A DNA stretch of 48,596 bases from an uncultured Lachnospiraceae bacterium (GCA_947626395.1 CANQRU010000026.1:1-48596); one strand, 5' to 3'. Positions 41,808 to 48,596 are shown, counted from the stretch's first letter. The notes: generated by a model from the letters alone, not told the origin. Numbers and translations are program-made.

Positions 41808-41836
41808 GTATAGCACAAAGGAAGCGGTTCGTCCAG
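41808..41836 (-). promoter_or_regulatory. Promoter of the NitT/TauT-type importer operon
   Basis: On the minus strand TGGACG (41836-41831), 17 nt, TATACT (41813-41808). It gives a leader of about 180 nt (41622-41801) that is GC-rich and can fold. I looked for a thiamine-pyrophosphate riboswitch pattern and did not find it. The space 41837-41964 holds nothing I can name. Confidence 0.6.
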
Positions 41837-41964
41837 TGGAAACTTTTTTCCGCAGCCGCAGCCGTAATCTGCGGCCGGAACCATGATTCGCAGCCGGAAC
41901 CGTGCGCATTCCCCGGCGGACAGGGTATCTTATGAGAAATGTCGGATTCTGCGAAAAAAATCAG

Positions 41965-41993
41965 TTGGCATTGGCAGGATATTATATTATAAT
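41965..41993 (+). promoter_or_regulatory. Promoter of folC
   Basis: TTGGCA (41965-41970), 17 nt, TATAAT (41988-41993), about 80 nt ahead of folC. Confidence 0.8.
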
Positions 41994-42071
41994 CTTCCTA
42001 TAGACACCCGATAACATGTACCGGCCAGGGACAGGCAGTGGGGCGGCGGTGCATCCTGAGAGGATCTTGGT

Positions 42072-43388
42072 ATGAGTACAGTCGAAGAATATTTAAGCAG
42101 CATTCCCATGTGGGCCGCTCAGAAGAACAGTCTGACTGATATCCGCCGTTATCTTGAGGCGCTTGGCAGCCCGGACGACTCCATGCGGATCATCCATGTG
42201 GCCGGAACCAATGGAAAGGGTTCCGTCTGCGCCTATCTGACGGCCATGCTCTGTGAGGCCGGTTTCTCGGTGGGGACATTCATTTCCCCGCATCTGGAGA
42301 TGACCCGGGAGCGGTTCCTGACCGACGGCGGGATGGTGGATGAAGAGCTGTATGAGGAAGCGTTCGGCAGGGTGAAGGAACTGTCGGAGCAGATGACGGC
42401 GGAGGGGCTGAATCCGCCTACTTACTTCGAATTTCTGTTTTATATGTGCATGGTCATCAATGACCGCCTGAGGCCGGATTTCCTGATCCTGGAGACGGGC
42501 CTGGGCGGGCGCCTGGATGTGACGAATGTGATCCGCAGGCCGGTCCTTACGATCCTGACATCCATCAGCATGGACCATATGCAGTATCTGGGCAATACGC
42601 TGGCGGAGATCGCTTCCGAGAAGGCGGGGATCATAAAGCCCGGCGTGCCGGTGGTCTATGACGCCTCCTGCCGGGAAGGCGCCGCCGTCATTGAGCGGCG
42701 GGCGAATACTCTGGGATGCCCGGTCTACGCGGTGAACCATGATGACTATACGCTTCTTGAACGCGGCGGGGACGGACCGAAGATCTCGATCCGCACCGTG
42801 GACGGCGGCCAGGTGGTGGTATCGGTTCCTTCCCAGGCGGAATACCAGATGATGAATGTGACCGTGGCGGTTAGGGCGGTCGGGGTTCTGCGCAGGCGCG
42901 GGATCGCCTGGCTGTCGCCGGACGACGTGGTCCGCGGGATCCGCCACAGCTATTGGCCGGGACGGATGGAGGAGGTGCTGCCGGGCGTCTGGCTGGACGG
43001 CGCGCATAATGAAGGCGGTATCGCGGCGCTGGCGGATACGATCACGCGGATGCAGAAGGAGACCGGAAAGGATGTGTCCCTGATGTTTGGGGTCATGTCG
43101 GACAAGGCCCACGCCGCGATGATCCGGCGTCTTTGCGAAGGGCTTCGCGTGAAGCGCGTTACTATTGCGCGGATGGAGAACGCCCGGTACGCCGACGCAG
43201 AGCAGCTGGCGGAGGAATTTCGTTCTGAGCTCGTCTGCCCGGTGGCCGTATGCCAGTCGGTCGCGGAAGCCTGGGAGGATTTCCTGAAGCACCGCGGAGA
43301 CGGGCTGGCTTTCTGCGCCGGATCCCTGTATCTGGTGGGGGCGGTCAAGAGTTTGCTGAACGAGGAGAATGAACATGATCAATTTTGA
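42072..43388 (+). CDS. folC: Folylpolyglutamate synthase / dihydrofolate synthase
   Basis: A Mur-ligase-like ATP-dependent enzyme that adds glutamate to (dihydro)folate. The 438-residue product has the P-loop VAGTNGKGSVCAYL (about residue 47), SPHLEMTRERF, the dihydropteroate/folate-side motif FILETGLGGRLDVTN, and SMDHMQYLGNTLAEIASEKA with the Mg-binding His. The C-terminal domain has WLDGAHNEGG. The upstream context GAGAGGATCTTGGT gives a moderate ribosome site. Its last codons overlap the start of a small acidic gene. Confidence 0.95.
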   Translation: MSTVEEYLSSIPMWAAQKNSLTDIRRYLEALGSPDDSMRIIHVAGTNGKGSVCAYLTAMLCEAGFSVGTFISPHLEMTRERFLTDGGMVDEELYEEAFGRVKELSEQMTAEGLNPPTYFEFLFYMCMVINDRLRPDFLILETGLGGRLDVTNVIRRPVLTILTSISMDHMQYLGNTLAEIASEKAGIIKPGVPVVYDASCREGAAVIERRANTLGCPVYAVNHDDYTLLERGGDGPKISIRTVDGGQVVVSVPSQAEYQMMNVTVAVRAVGVLRRRGIAWLSPDDVVRGIRHSYWPGRMEEVLPGVWLDGAHNEGGIAALADTITRMQKETGKDVSLMFGVMSDKAHAAMIRRLCEGLRVKRVTIARMENARYADAEQLAEEFRSELVCPVAVCQSVAEAWEDFLKHRGDGLAFCAGSLYLVGAVKSLLNEENEHDQF

Positions 43389-43530
43389 AGAGGAATTGAG
43401 CCATTTTAAGCCGAGCCTTGAGGTGGAGGAAGTGGAAGACGCCATCATGGACAGCGATCTGACGGATATGGCGGATATCATGATGAATCTGATCAGGGAA
43501 GGCAGCGAGAGCAAGAAGAAAGATGAGTAA
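43375..43530 (+). CDS. Small acidic protein of unknown function between folC and TPR gene
   Basis: A 51-residue frame starting MINFEEELSHFKPSLEVEEV and ending in the charged tail SESKKKDE. It has a good ribosome site (GAGGAG at 43361-43366), overlaps the end of folC by 14 nt and overlaps the TPR gene start by 8 nt (ATGAGTAA at 43523-43530). The tight double overlap and RBS argue for a real, translationally coupled gene. The protein is strongly acidic and probably helical. No family recognised. Confidence 0.65.
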   Translation: MINFEEELSHFKPSLEVEEVEDAIMDSDLTDMADIMMNLIREGSESKKKDE

Positions 43531-44839
43531 ACCGATCAACTATACGGATAAATGCGGCCGCATTTCCAACGCTTTCTATAACGCGGGGCTGGAAAAGGCG
43601 CAGATCAGGGATCTGACCGGCGCCTGCCGGTGCCTGAAGCGGAGCCTTGCGTTTGATAAATACAATACCGACGCCCGCAATCTGCTGGGACTGATCTATT
43701 ATGAGACCGGCGAGACGGCCGAAGCCCTGGTGCAGTGGGTCATCAGCAGCAATCTGCAGCAGGAGCATAACCGGGCGACCCACTATATCTACGAGGTACA
43801 GGGGAGGCCCGGCAGGCTGGAGGACGAGAGCGTCCATATCCGCCGCTATAACCAGGCGCTTATGCAGGCTCAGAACGATAATCCGGATCTGGCGATCCTG
43901 CAGCTGGGGCGCGTGGTGGATCATAAGCCGAATTTTGTGAAAGCGCACATGCTTCTGGCCCTTCTGTATATCGGTCAGGAGAATTATACGAAGGCGGGCA
44001 AGTCCCTGTATAAAGTACTTCAGATCGATAAGAACAATCCGAAGGCCCTCTGGTACATGTCCATTGTCAAAAGCAATACCGGCCGGGCGGATGTGGAGAA
44101 ACGGAAGCTGAAGAACGCGTTTTCCCACCATCAGATGCAGGACGACGATATTATCCTGCCGCCCAGTTATAAGGAGAATACCGGCTGGCAGATGGTGCTT
44201 CATATCGCCGCCGGACTGGCGATGGGAGCGGCGGTGATCTTTTTCCTGGTCATGCCGGCCAGGGAAGAGCAGCTGAATGACAGCCACAATCAGGAGATGG
44301 CCCAGGTGCTGGAGCAGGTGAACCAGAAGAGCATGGAGATCGACGGCATTGAGGCGTCCATGGCGGTCATGGAGTCGGAGCGGGACACCGCGGAAGCGGA
44401 TCTTAAGGCGATCATGGATGAAAATGGAGGCGTACTGAGCCAGTATCAGCAGCTGGCCCATATTCTGCAGGCTTACAGGGCGGATGATTTCCCGACGGCG
44501 GTGGAGCTTTACACGGAGCTGAATCCGGAACTGATCGAAGACGAGGGAATGCAGGCGATCATCACCGAGATCCGTCAGGATATGGAAGAGCGGGGCTATC
44601 AGGTGCTGGCTGATCTGGCGGGGCAGGCGCGGGACGCCGGAGATACGGATCAGGCGCTTATGTATTACCAGAAGAGTCTGGATATCAAAGCGGACAACCC
44701 TCAGGTCATCTACGACATGGCTATGGTTTATCATGACCGGGAGGAAGAGGACAAGGCGAACGAACTGTTCGGGCAGGTGATCCTGAATTATCCGGATACG
44801 GAATTGGCGGAGAAGGCGAAGGAGGTCCGGGGGTACTGA
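43523..44839 (+). CDS. Membrane-anchored tetratricopeptide-repeat protein
   Basis: A 438-residue scaffold-type protein. N-terminal TPR units (about 10-200; AFYNAGLEKAQIRDLTGACR, ARNLLGLIYYETGETAEALV) are followed by a transmembrane helix (about 222-246, MVLHIAAGLAMGAAVIFFLV), a Glu/Gln-rich predicted coiled coil (about 250-310) and further TPRs near the C-terminus (TDQALMYYQKSLDIKADNPQ). The N-terminal TPRs are probably cytosolic. It starts inside the stop of the 51-residue gene. Partner proteins unknown. Confidence 0.85.
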   Translation: MSKPINYTDKCGRISNAFYNAGLEKAQIRDLTGACRCLKRSLAFDKYNTDARNLLGLIYYETGETAEALVQWVISSNLQQEHNRATHYIYEVQGRPGRLEDESVHIRRYNQALMQAQNDNPDLAILQLGRVVDHKPNFVKAHMLLALLYIGQENYTKAGKSLYKVLQIDKNNPKALWYMSIVKSNTGRADVEKRKLKNAFSHHQMQDDDIILPPSYKENTGWQMVLHIAAGLAMGAAVIFFLVMPAREEQLNDSHNQEMAQVLEQVNQKSMEIDGIEASMAVMESERDTAEADLKAIMDENGGVLSQYQQLAHILQAYRADDFPTAVELYTELNPELIEDEGMQAIITEIRQDMEERGYQVLADLAGQARDAGDTDQALMYYQKSLDIKADNPQVIYDMAMVYHDREEEDKANELFGQVILNYPDTELAEKAKEVRGY

Positions 44840-44846
44840 GACGGAA

Positions 44847-44968
44847 GCCGGGGAAAGCGCGGCGGCCGGGGGGCAGGTAAGCACCCCGGGGTGGGCGCGG
44901 TGCCTCGCATAGCATCGGGAACAGGTAAGCAGCCCGGGGAGAGCGCGGCGGCCCGCATAGCGTCAGGG
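44847..44968 (+). repeat. GC-rich imperfect direct repeats upstream of spoIIAA
   Basis: Two 47-nt units starting CAGGTAAGCA at 44874 and 44922 (48-nt period) share CCCGGGG, GCGCGG and CGCATAGC blocks. A shorter third copy (GGGGAAAGCGCGGCGGCC) lies at about 44850. No coding potential was recognised. Confidence 0.7.
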
Positions 44969-45040
44969 TACGGATAAGAAGGCTGGGCCGGCACATATAA
45001 AGGACAGAAGATTAAGCTGGCAGCAGAATACGGTAAGAAG

Positions 45041-45084
45041 AAAGAAGTCGTTACGGAAGAATTCAGACCATACGGCTTCTTTTT
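45041..45084 (+). terminator. Terminator between the TPR gene and the spoIIA operon
   Basis: AAAGAAGTCGT (45041-45051) pairs with ACGGCTTCTTT (45072-45082, one G-T pair), followed by TT. It isolates spoIIAA from upstream transcription; it lies only about 30 nt before the spoIIAA start, so the sporulation promoter must lie inside it, or transcripts must read through it. Confidence 0.72.
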
Positions 45085-45114
45085 GTGCGCAAAATTCGGA
45101 AGGGAGAGAAGATC

Positions 45115-45456
45115 ATGGGAGACGTATCATTTTTGTATGAGGCGAAAGGGCAGGTGCTGGTGATCCATCTGCCGAAGGAGTTCGACCACCACAATTCCAG
45201 GGATCTGCGGTATGAGACGGATCTGCTTTTGGCGGAAAACTACGTGCGGCGGATGGTATTCGATTTTTCAAAGACTGTGTTTATGGATTCCACCGGCATC
45301 GGGATCCTGTTAAACCGATATAAACAAATGCAGCGGAGCGGCGGTTCTGCCGCGATCTACGGCGCCAACGCCCAGATCCGGCGGGTGCTTGCGGTAGGCG
45401 GCGTAGCGAAGCTGATGCCCCAGTACGCGTCGAAGGAAGCGGCGCTTCTGGGATAA
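45115..45456 (+). CDS. spoIIAA: Anti-sigma F factor antagonist SpoIIAA
   Basis: A 113-residue STAS-domain protein that, when dephosphorylated in the forespore, captures SpoIIAB and releases sigma F. The core reads LVIHLPKEFDHHNSRDLRYE, with the phosphorylation site Ser in VFMDSTGIGILLNRYKQM. ATG 45115 has AGGGAGAG upstream; an in-frame ATG at 45085 lies next to the terminator and lacks a ribosome site. First gene of spoIIAA-spoIIAB-sigF. Confidence 0.95.
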   Translation: MGDVSFLYEAKGQVLVIHLPKEFDHHNSRDLRYETDLLLAENYVRRMVFDFSKTVFMDSTGIGILLNRYKQMQRSGGSAAIYGANAQIRRVLAVGGVAKLMPQYASKEAALLG

Positions 45457-45510
45457 GGGTGCGCGTCAGAGCTGATAAAAGGGCCGATGAGAGCAAGGAG
45501 GAAGAGAAAA

Positions 45511-46137
45511 ATGTGTCATACGGCGATAAATGTGGACGAAACTGCACAGCGGAATATTTGCAGGGAAGAAGACAGAACGGCAGCCGACGGAACGGAGCGG
45601 AACGGCGGAGGAATGAACGGTGAGGATGAACGAAGGGGCGGCGTCTTGGATGGCAGCCTGGCGGAAGGCGCGGCAGACATGCAGTTAAACGGCGCGGACA
45701 GCAGGCGTGAAAGCTGCGCCCGGGAGACCATGCGGCTGCAGATCGAGAGCCGTTCCCGCAACGAGGAGTTCGCCCGGGTGGCGGTGGCGGCCTTCGCCAG
45801 CCGCCTGGATCCCACGCTGATGGAGATCGACGATCTGAAGACGGCGGTCTCCGAAGCGGTGACCAATGCGGTGATCCACGGTTACAGGGGAGGGGACGGC
45901 ATCATTTACATAGAGGCATCCGTCTGCGGGCGTGAACTGACTGTGACTGTGCGGGACACGGGCGTGGGAATACCGGATATTCCGAAGGCCATGGAGCCCA
46001 TGTTTACTACAGATCCGGCCGGAGAGCGTTCCGGTATGGGATTTGCGTTCATGGAAGCCTTTATGGATCAGGTGGAAGTACGTTCCGAGGTCGGGCGAGG
46101 AACCACAGTCACCATGAAAAAACAGATGGGCGGGTGA
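45511..46137 (+). CDS. spoIIAB: Anti-sigma F factor SpoIIAB with N-terminal extension
   Basis: A serine kinase and anti-sigma factor that binds sigma F before forespore commitment. The canonical part starts near Met74 (MRLQIESRSRNEEFARVAVA) with GHKL ATP-binding motifs EAVTNAVIHGYRG, VRDTGVGIPDI and ERSGMGFAFMEAFMD. AAGGAGG at 45495-45501 is ideally spaced for ATG 45511, which adds 73 polar, low-complexity residues (RNGGGMNGEDERRGG, AEGAADMQLNGADS). An internal start at 45730 (GGGAG 3 nt upstream) would give a normal-length protein of about 135 residues. Either or both may be used. Confidence 0.9.
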   Translation: MCHTAINVDETAQRNICREEDRTAADGTERNGGGMNGEDERRGGVLDGSLAEGAADMQLNGADSRRESCARETMRLQIESRSRNEEFARVAVAAFASRLDPTLMEIDDLKTAVSEAVTNAVIHGYRGGDGIIYIEASVCGRELTVTVRDTGVGIPDIPKAMEPMFTTDPAGERSGMGFAFMEAFMDQVEVRSEVGRGTTVTMKKQMGG

Positions 46138-46141
46138 GCGC

Positions 46142-46855
46142 ATGGATGAGACGATGGTGCTTATCACCAGGGCACACCAGGGAGATAAAACGGCCCGTGA
46201 CCGGCTTGTATGTGACAATATGGGTCTGGTCTGGAGCATCGTGAGAAGATTCGCGGGCCGGGGATACGACATGGAGGACCTGTTTCAGATAGGCAGCATC
46301 GGACTGATGAAGGCGGTCGATAAATTCGATCTCAGCTATGAGGTGCGCTTCTCCACTTACGCGGTGCCTATGATCACCGGGGAGATCAAGCGATTTCTGC
46401 GGGACGACGGGCTGATCAAGGTGAGCCGGTCCCTTAAGGAAATGGGCGTCCGCGTGGCTGCTGTGCGGGAGAGTCTGAGCGGAACCTATGGCCGGGAGCC
46501 GACGGTGGAGGAGATCGCCAGGCAGATCGGGGCCAGCAAGGAAGAAGTAGCCGCATCCATCGAAGCGGGGGCGGAGGTGGAGTCCCTTTATAAGAGCGTA
46601 GGGCAGAATGAAGAAGCGGGGCTGTGCCTGATGGACCGGATCGAGGATCCGGATGAATCCCAGGAACAGCTATTAAATAGGATGGTTCTGAAGAATCTGA
46701 TCGAGGAGCTGGGGGAGAAGGAGAAAGAGATCATCATGCGGCGGTATTTTGAGAATCAGACGCAGATGCAGGTGGCGGATGCTTTGGGGATCTCGCAGGT
46801 GCAGGTGTCGCGGCTGGAGAAGAGGATATTGAGGGAGATGAGGGAGAGGTTTTAG
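46142..46855 (+). CDS. sigF: RNA polymerase sporulation sigma factor SigF
   Basis: The first forespore-specific sigma factor, 237 residues. Region 2 (DNMGLVWSIVRRFAGRGYDM, EDLFQIGSIGLMKAVDKFD, VRFSTYAVPMITGEIKRFLR), region 3 and region 4.2 helix-turn-helix (QTQMQVADALGISQVQVSRL). It starts 4 nt after spoIIAB. Held inactive by SpoIIAB. The order spoIIAA-spoIIAB-sigF is conserved across endospore formers. Confidence 0.97.
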   Translation: MDETMVLITRAHQGDKTARDRLVCDNMGLVWSIVRRFAGRGYDMEDLFQIGSIGLMKAVDKFDLSYEVRFSTYAVPMITGEIKRFLRDDGLIKVSRSLKEMGVRVAAVRESLSGTYGREPTVEEIARQIGASKEEVAASIEAGAEVESLYKSVGQNEEAGLCLMDRIEDPDESQEQLLNRMVLKNLIEELGEKEKEIIMRRYFENQTQMQVADALGISQVQVSRLEKRILREMRERF

Positions 46856-46886
46856 GGGGGATAGTGCACATAGTCGCGAGGGGGAC

Positions 46887-47002
46887 GCGGGGCAGGCAGT
46901 GACCGTGGCATATCCTGGGCGCGATTTGCGCAGAAGGGTTAGATAGGCAACCCTTCGGAGCCATGAGTGCCCAGGATATGCCACGGTCACTGCCTGCCCC
47001 GC
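46887..47002. repeat. Perfect 34-bp inverted repeat downstream of sigF
   Basis: GCGGGGCAGGCAGTGACCGT... at 46887-46920 is the exact reverse complement of 46969-47002. The 48-nt loop contains GAAGGGTT/AACCCTTC (46933-46940, 46949-46956) and a GCGC/GCGC stem, so the RNA would form a very long hairpin with a branched tip. TTTT follows 5 nt after the right arm. It could act as a terminator for sigF, but a 34-bp perfect stem is far beyond what that needs. A mobile palindromic element or structured RNA is also possible. Confidence 0.9.
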
Positions 47003-47047
47003 TGGGTTTTCGCAGTAAGTAATGTATTCGGGATTATCTATGTGTTC

Positions 47048-47076
47048 GCATATTTTGGGAAAAGAAGGCCATACTA
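47048..47076 (+). promoter_or_regulatory. Sigma-G/sigma-F-type forespore promoter of the spoVA genes
   Basis: GCATA (47048-47052), 17 nt, CATACTA (47070-47076). This agrees with the Bacillus subtilis sigma-G consensus (GnATR - 17/18 nt - CATnmTA), and spoVA is a known sigma-G operon. Transcription would start about 8 nt later, 25 nt ahead of the small membrane peptide gene. Confidence 0.75.
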
Positions 47077-47109
47077 GCCATCATAAAGAAGTGATGAGGA
47101 AGTGATTGT

Positions 47110-47241
47110 ATGGAATTTCTGAAGGGTAAATGGATTTACGCGCTTTTGGTGTTGGCGCTGATCCTGGTATTGGCTGCGGCCGCGTATCTGTATCTGCTTT
47201 CCGGTGAAGGGAATCCGTATGCGGGCGGGCTGCTCGTATGA
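47110..47241 (+). CDS. 43-residue single-pass membrane peptide, first gene of the spoVA unit
   Basis: A frame starting MEFLKGKWIYALLVLALILV: a short basic N-terminus, one strong transmembrane helix (about 8-29) and a Gly/Pro-containing tail (SGEGNPYAGGLLV). GAGGAAG at 47096-47102 is 7 nt upstream. Its stop overlaps the spoVAA start (ATGA at 47238-47241). It lies directly behind a forespore-type promoter. The combination of promoter, ribosome site and coupled overlap makes it likely real. No family recognised; a forespore inner-membrane role alongside SpoVA proteins is inferred. Confidence 0.72.
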   Translation: MEFLKGKWIYALLVLALILVLAAAAYLYLLSGEGNPYAGGLLV

Positions 47242-47867
47242 ACAAAACGTTGTATCTGAAATTGAATAAAATTTCGACGGTGCATGAAAAGGAGATATTC
47301 CTGAAGGACGTGGCGTCACTTTATTCTGACGATACGGCGGTGATGGCAAAGTGCGGCGCGATTAAGGTGAAGACCATTCATGGAGATCACGATCACCGAT
47401 ATGTGGAGGATGTGCTGGATGTCCTGCGGCTGATCAGCGAGGCCGCCCCGGCTGTTCAGGTCACGAATCTGGGCGAGACGGATTATATCATTGACTACCA
47501 GCGTCCGCGTCGGGCGCGCATTCTGTGGCAGTGGGTTAAGACCGTCAGCGTCTGCGCGGTCTGCTTCTGCGGGGCCGCGTTTGCAATTATGACGTTTAAT
47601 AATGACGCCAGCGTCACAGCGGTGTTTCAGGAGGTATATCAGATGGTGCTCGGTCAGGAGTGGCAGGGGCATATTTCCGTGCTGGAACTGTCCTATTCGG
47701 TAGGTCTGGCCGCGGGGATCCTGATATTTTTTAATCATTTTGCCGCGTGGAAGCTGAATACGGATCCGACGCCGCTGGAGGTGGAGATGCGTCTCTATGA
47801 GGACAATATCAGCAAGACCCTGATCGCGAGCGGCGGGAAGGAGGAGCCTGGTACTGATGGTACTTAA
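47238..47867 (+). CDS. spoVAA: Stage V sporulation protein AA
   Basis: A component of the SpoVA machinery that moves dipicolinic acid into the developing spore core and out on germination. The 209-residue product has a soluble N-terminal domain (MNKTLYLKLNKISTVHEKEI, VMAKCGAIKVKTIHGDHDHR) and two membrane helices (about 100-118 VKTVSVCAVCFCGAAFAIMT; about 150-172 LSYSVGLAAGILIFFNHFAA). It overlaps the small peptide gene by 4 nt at the start and spoVAB by 11 nt at the end, showing a tightly coupled operon. Confidence 0.9.
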   Translation: MNKTLYLKLNKISTVHEKEIFLKDVASLYSDDTAVMAKCGAIKVKTIHGDHDHRYVEDVLDVLRLISEAAPAVQVTNLGETDYIIDYQRPRRARILWQWVKTVSVCAVCFCGAAFAIMTFNNDASVTAVFQEVYQMVLGQEWQGHISVLELSYSVGLAAGILIFFNHFAAWKLNTDPTPLEVEMRLYEDNISKTLIASGGKEEPGTDGT

Positions 47868-48348
47868 GCGGCTGTTTCTGGTCTTCTTCGGGTTGAGCGC
47901 CGGAGGCGTCATAGCTGCGGGAGTGTTTGCGTTTCTGGCGATCATCGGTGTGTTTCCGAGACTGATCGGCAGGACGAAGACGAAATCGCATATTCTGCTT
48001 TATGAAACAGTCATTATTCTGGGAGGCGCTGCGGGAAATGCGATGGATATTTTCGGTTATCGCCGGGGGGCGGGCGGAAATAGCAGCAGCAGTTTTTCGG
48101 CTTTACCGGGTTTGCACGATGGGGTTCTGTACGGCGGCATGGCTTCCGCGATTCTGACGGTCTTCGGGCTGGCGGTGGGCGTATTCGTCGGGTGTCTGAT
48201 CATGTCGCTGGCGGAGACGCTTAAGACTCTGCCGGTGATCAGCCGGCGGATCCGGTTAGTTGTGGGGCTTCAGTGGCTGGTTCTGGGAATCGCGCTTGGG
48301 AAATGTCTCGGGGCGCTGCTTTATTTCTCACGGGGAATGGGGCTGTGA
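47857..48348 (+). CDS. spoVAB: Stage V sporulation protein AB
   Basis: The membrane partner of SpoVAA in the spore inner membrane, 163 residues with four to five hydrophobic segments (LFLVFFGLSAGGVIAAGVFA, ASAILTVFGLAVGVFVGCLI, LVVGLQWLVLGIALGKCLGA). The N-terminal FFGLSAGGVIAAGVFAFLAI and the segment IGRTKTKSHILLYE fit the family. A Gly/Ser-rich loop (about 72-80) separates helices. No spoVAC start is visible in the 248 nt left in the window. Confidence 0.9.
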   Translation: MVLKRLFLVFFGLSAGGVIAAGVFAFLAIIGVFPRLIGRTKTKSHILLYETVIILGGAAGNAMDIFGYRRGAGGNSSSSFSALPGLHDGVLYGGMASAILTVFGLAVGVFVGCLIMSLAETLKTLPVISRRIRLVVGLQWLVLGIALGKCLGALLYFSRGMGL

Positions 48349-48526
48349 AACGGCGCAGAAACAGTACGTATATGCGGCGCCGGCACTGCGTTTCTGGAGG
48401 AATAGCGACCGGGAGTATGCGCACAGGTGCGGTTAACAAGGCAGATTATTTGTGCCGCGTTTGACGACGGAATAATGTTGTGAACGAAAAAGAGTCGATA
48501 TCGGCGGAGAAGAAAAATAATAGGTA

Positions 48527-48589
48527 ATTGCGAAACGAGTTCGCAATCTTGATTCCAAACAAGGAAGAAATCCTGCAGAGCAGGATTTC
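48527..48589 (+). repeat. Two tandem hairpins at the window edge
   Basis: ATTGCGAA-ACGAG-TTCGCAAT (48527-48547) and GAAATCCTGC-AGA-GCAGGATTTC (48567-48589) are perfect stems of 8 and 10 bp. Neither has a T run. They lie in the 248-nt stretch after spoVAB where no gene is seen, and may be part of a repeat element cut by the window end. Confidence 0.65.
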
Positions 48590-48596
48590 AAGGATA

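Noticed and set aside
41320-41886. Plus-strand Val/Ala-rich frame
   Set aside because: It is the complement of the ETTAA repeat of the lipoprotein gene and has no independent support.
44990-45040. Sigma-H promoter for spoIIAA
   Set aside because: AAAGGACAG and GCAGAAT resemble the two boxes, but the gap is about 15 nt instead of 11-12 and a terminator lies between them and the gene.
48479-48526. Short GTG-initiated frame as the beginning of spoVAC
   Set aside because: It stops after 15 codons and shows no clear ribosome site or SpoVAC similarity.

Overview
The window is a contiguous stretch of chromosome from a GC-rich, spore-forming member of the Clostridia, most likely Lachnospiraceae. 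The reasons are the rpsK-rpsD-rpoA-rplQ order, a ribosomal protein L17 with a large internal insertion, an ECF-transporter core next to truA, the spoIIAA-spoIIAB-sigF and spoVAA-spoVAB sporulation genes, choline-binding-like cell-wall repeats, and lipoproteins with Thr/Ala/Glu-rich linkers. The species cannot be named from sequence alone.

Layout. (1) 1-2.8 kb: the end of the ribosomal protein/RNA polymerase alpha operon, closed by two hairpins in tandem. (2) 2.9-4.3 kb: a stand-alone secreted cell-wall-binding protein with its own promoter and terminator. (3) 4.4-8.6 kb: ecfA1-ecfA2-ecfT and an extended truA, overlapping a YesN-type AraC response regulator (to 10.2 kb). (4) 10.3-11.2 kb: a decayed sulfatase fragment, then a Pro-Gly-Arg-His tRNA cluster with a consensus promoter. 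(5) 11.3-29.3 kb: an accessory catabolic island. It holds a three-module SGNH / leucine-rich-repeat / metallo-beta-lactamase protein, a ROK repressor, two paralogous FAD-dependent oxidoreductases, two zinc-dependent medium-chain dehydrogenases, a CUT1-type sugar importer lacking an ATPase, a HAD phosphatase, a histidine phosphatase, a cytosolic Cys-type sulfatase and a PocR-AraC activator. (6) 29.4-33.4 kb: tRNA-Gln, a MATE exporter, tRNA-Leu, an Rpn-type nuclease and a membrane-anchored SNase. (7) 33.4-38.8 kb, minus strand: DedA, GT4 glycosyltransferase, OmpR-type regulator and sensor kinase. (8) 39.0-41.6 kb, minus strand: a NitT/TauT-type ABC importer. (9) 42-44.8 kb: folC, a small acidic protein and a TPR membrane protein. 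(10) 45-48.6 kb: spoIIAA-spoIIAB-sigF, a perfect 34-bp inverted repeat, a sigma-G/F-type promoter, a 43-residue membrane peptide, spoVAA and spoVAB. The rest of the spoVA operon, if present, lies beyond the edge.

How the parts work together. The island looks like one regulon for taking in and oxidising a sulfated or otherwise modified sugar. Two near-identical palindromes with arms of type ATACTTA-N11-TAAGTAT sit 2-3 nt downstream of the -10 boxes of the trimodular gene and of the first FAD oxidoreductase, on either side of the ROK gene. They are strong candidates for its operators. The importer, two FAD enzymes, two dehydrogenases, two phosphatases and sulfatase suggest an oxidative rather than hydrolytic route, but the substrate is unknown.

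The best candidates for undescribed biology are the ROK-controlled island with its trimodular enzyme, the 34-bp hairpin, the tiny forespore membrane peptide ahead of spoVAA, the extended SpoIIAB, and the TruA C-terminal extension.
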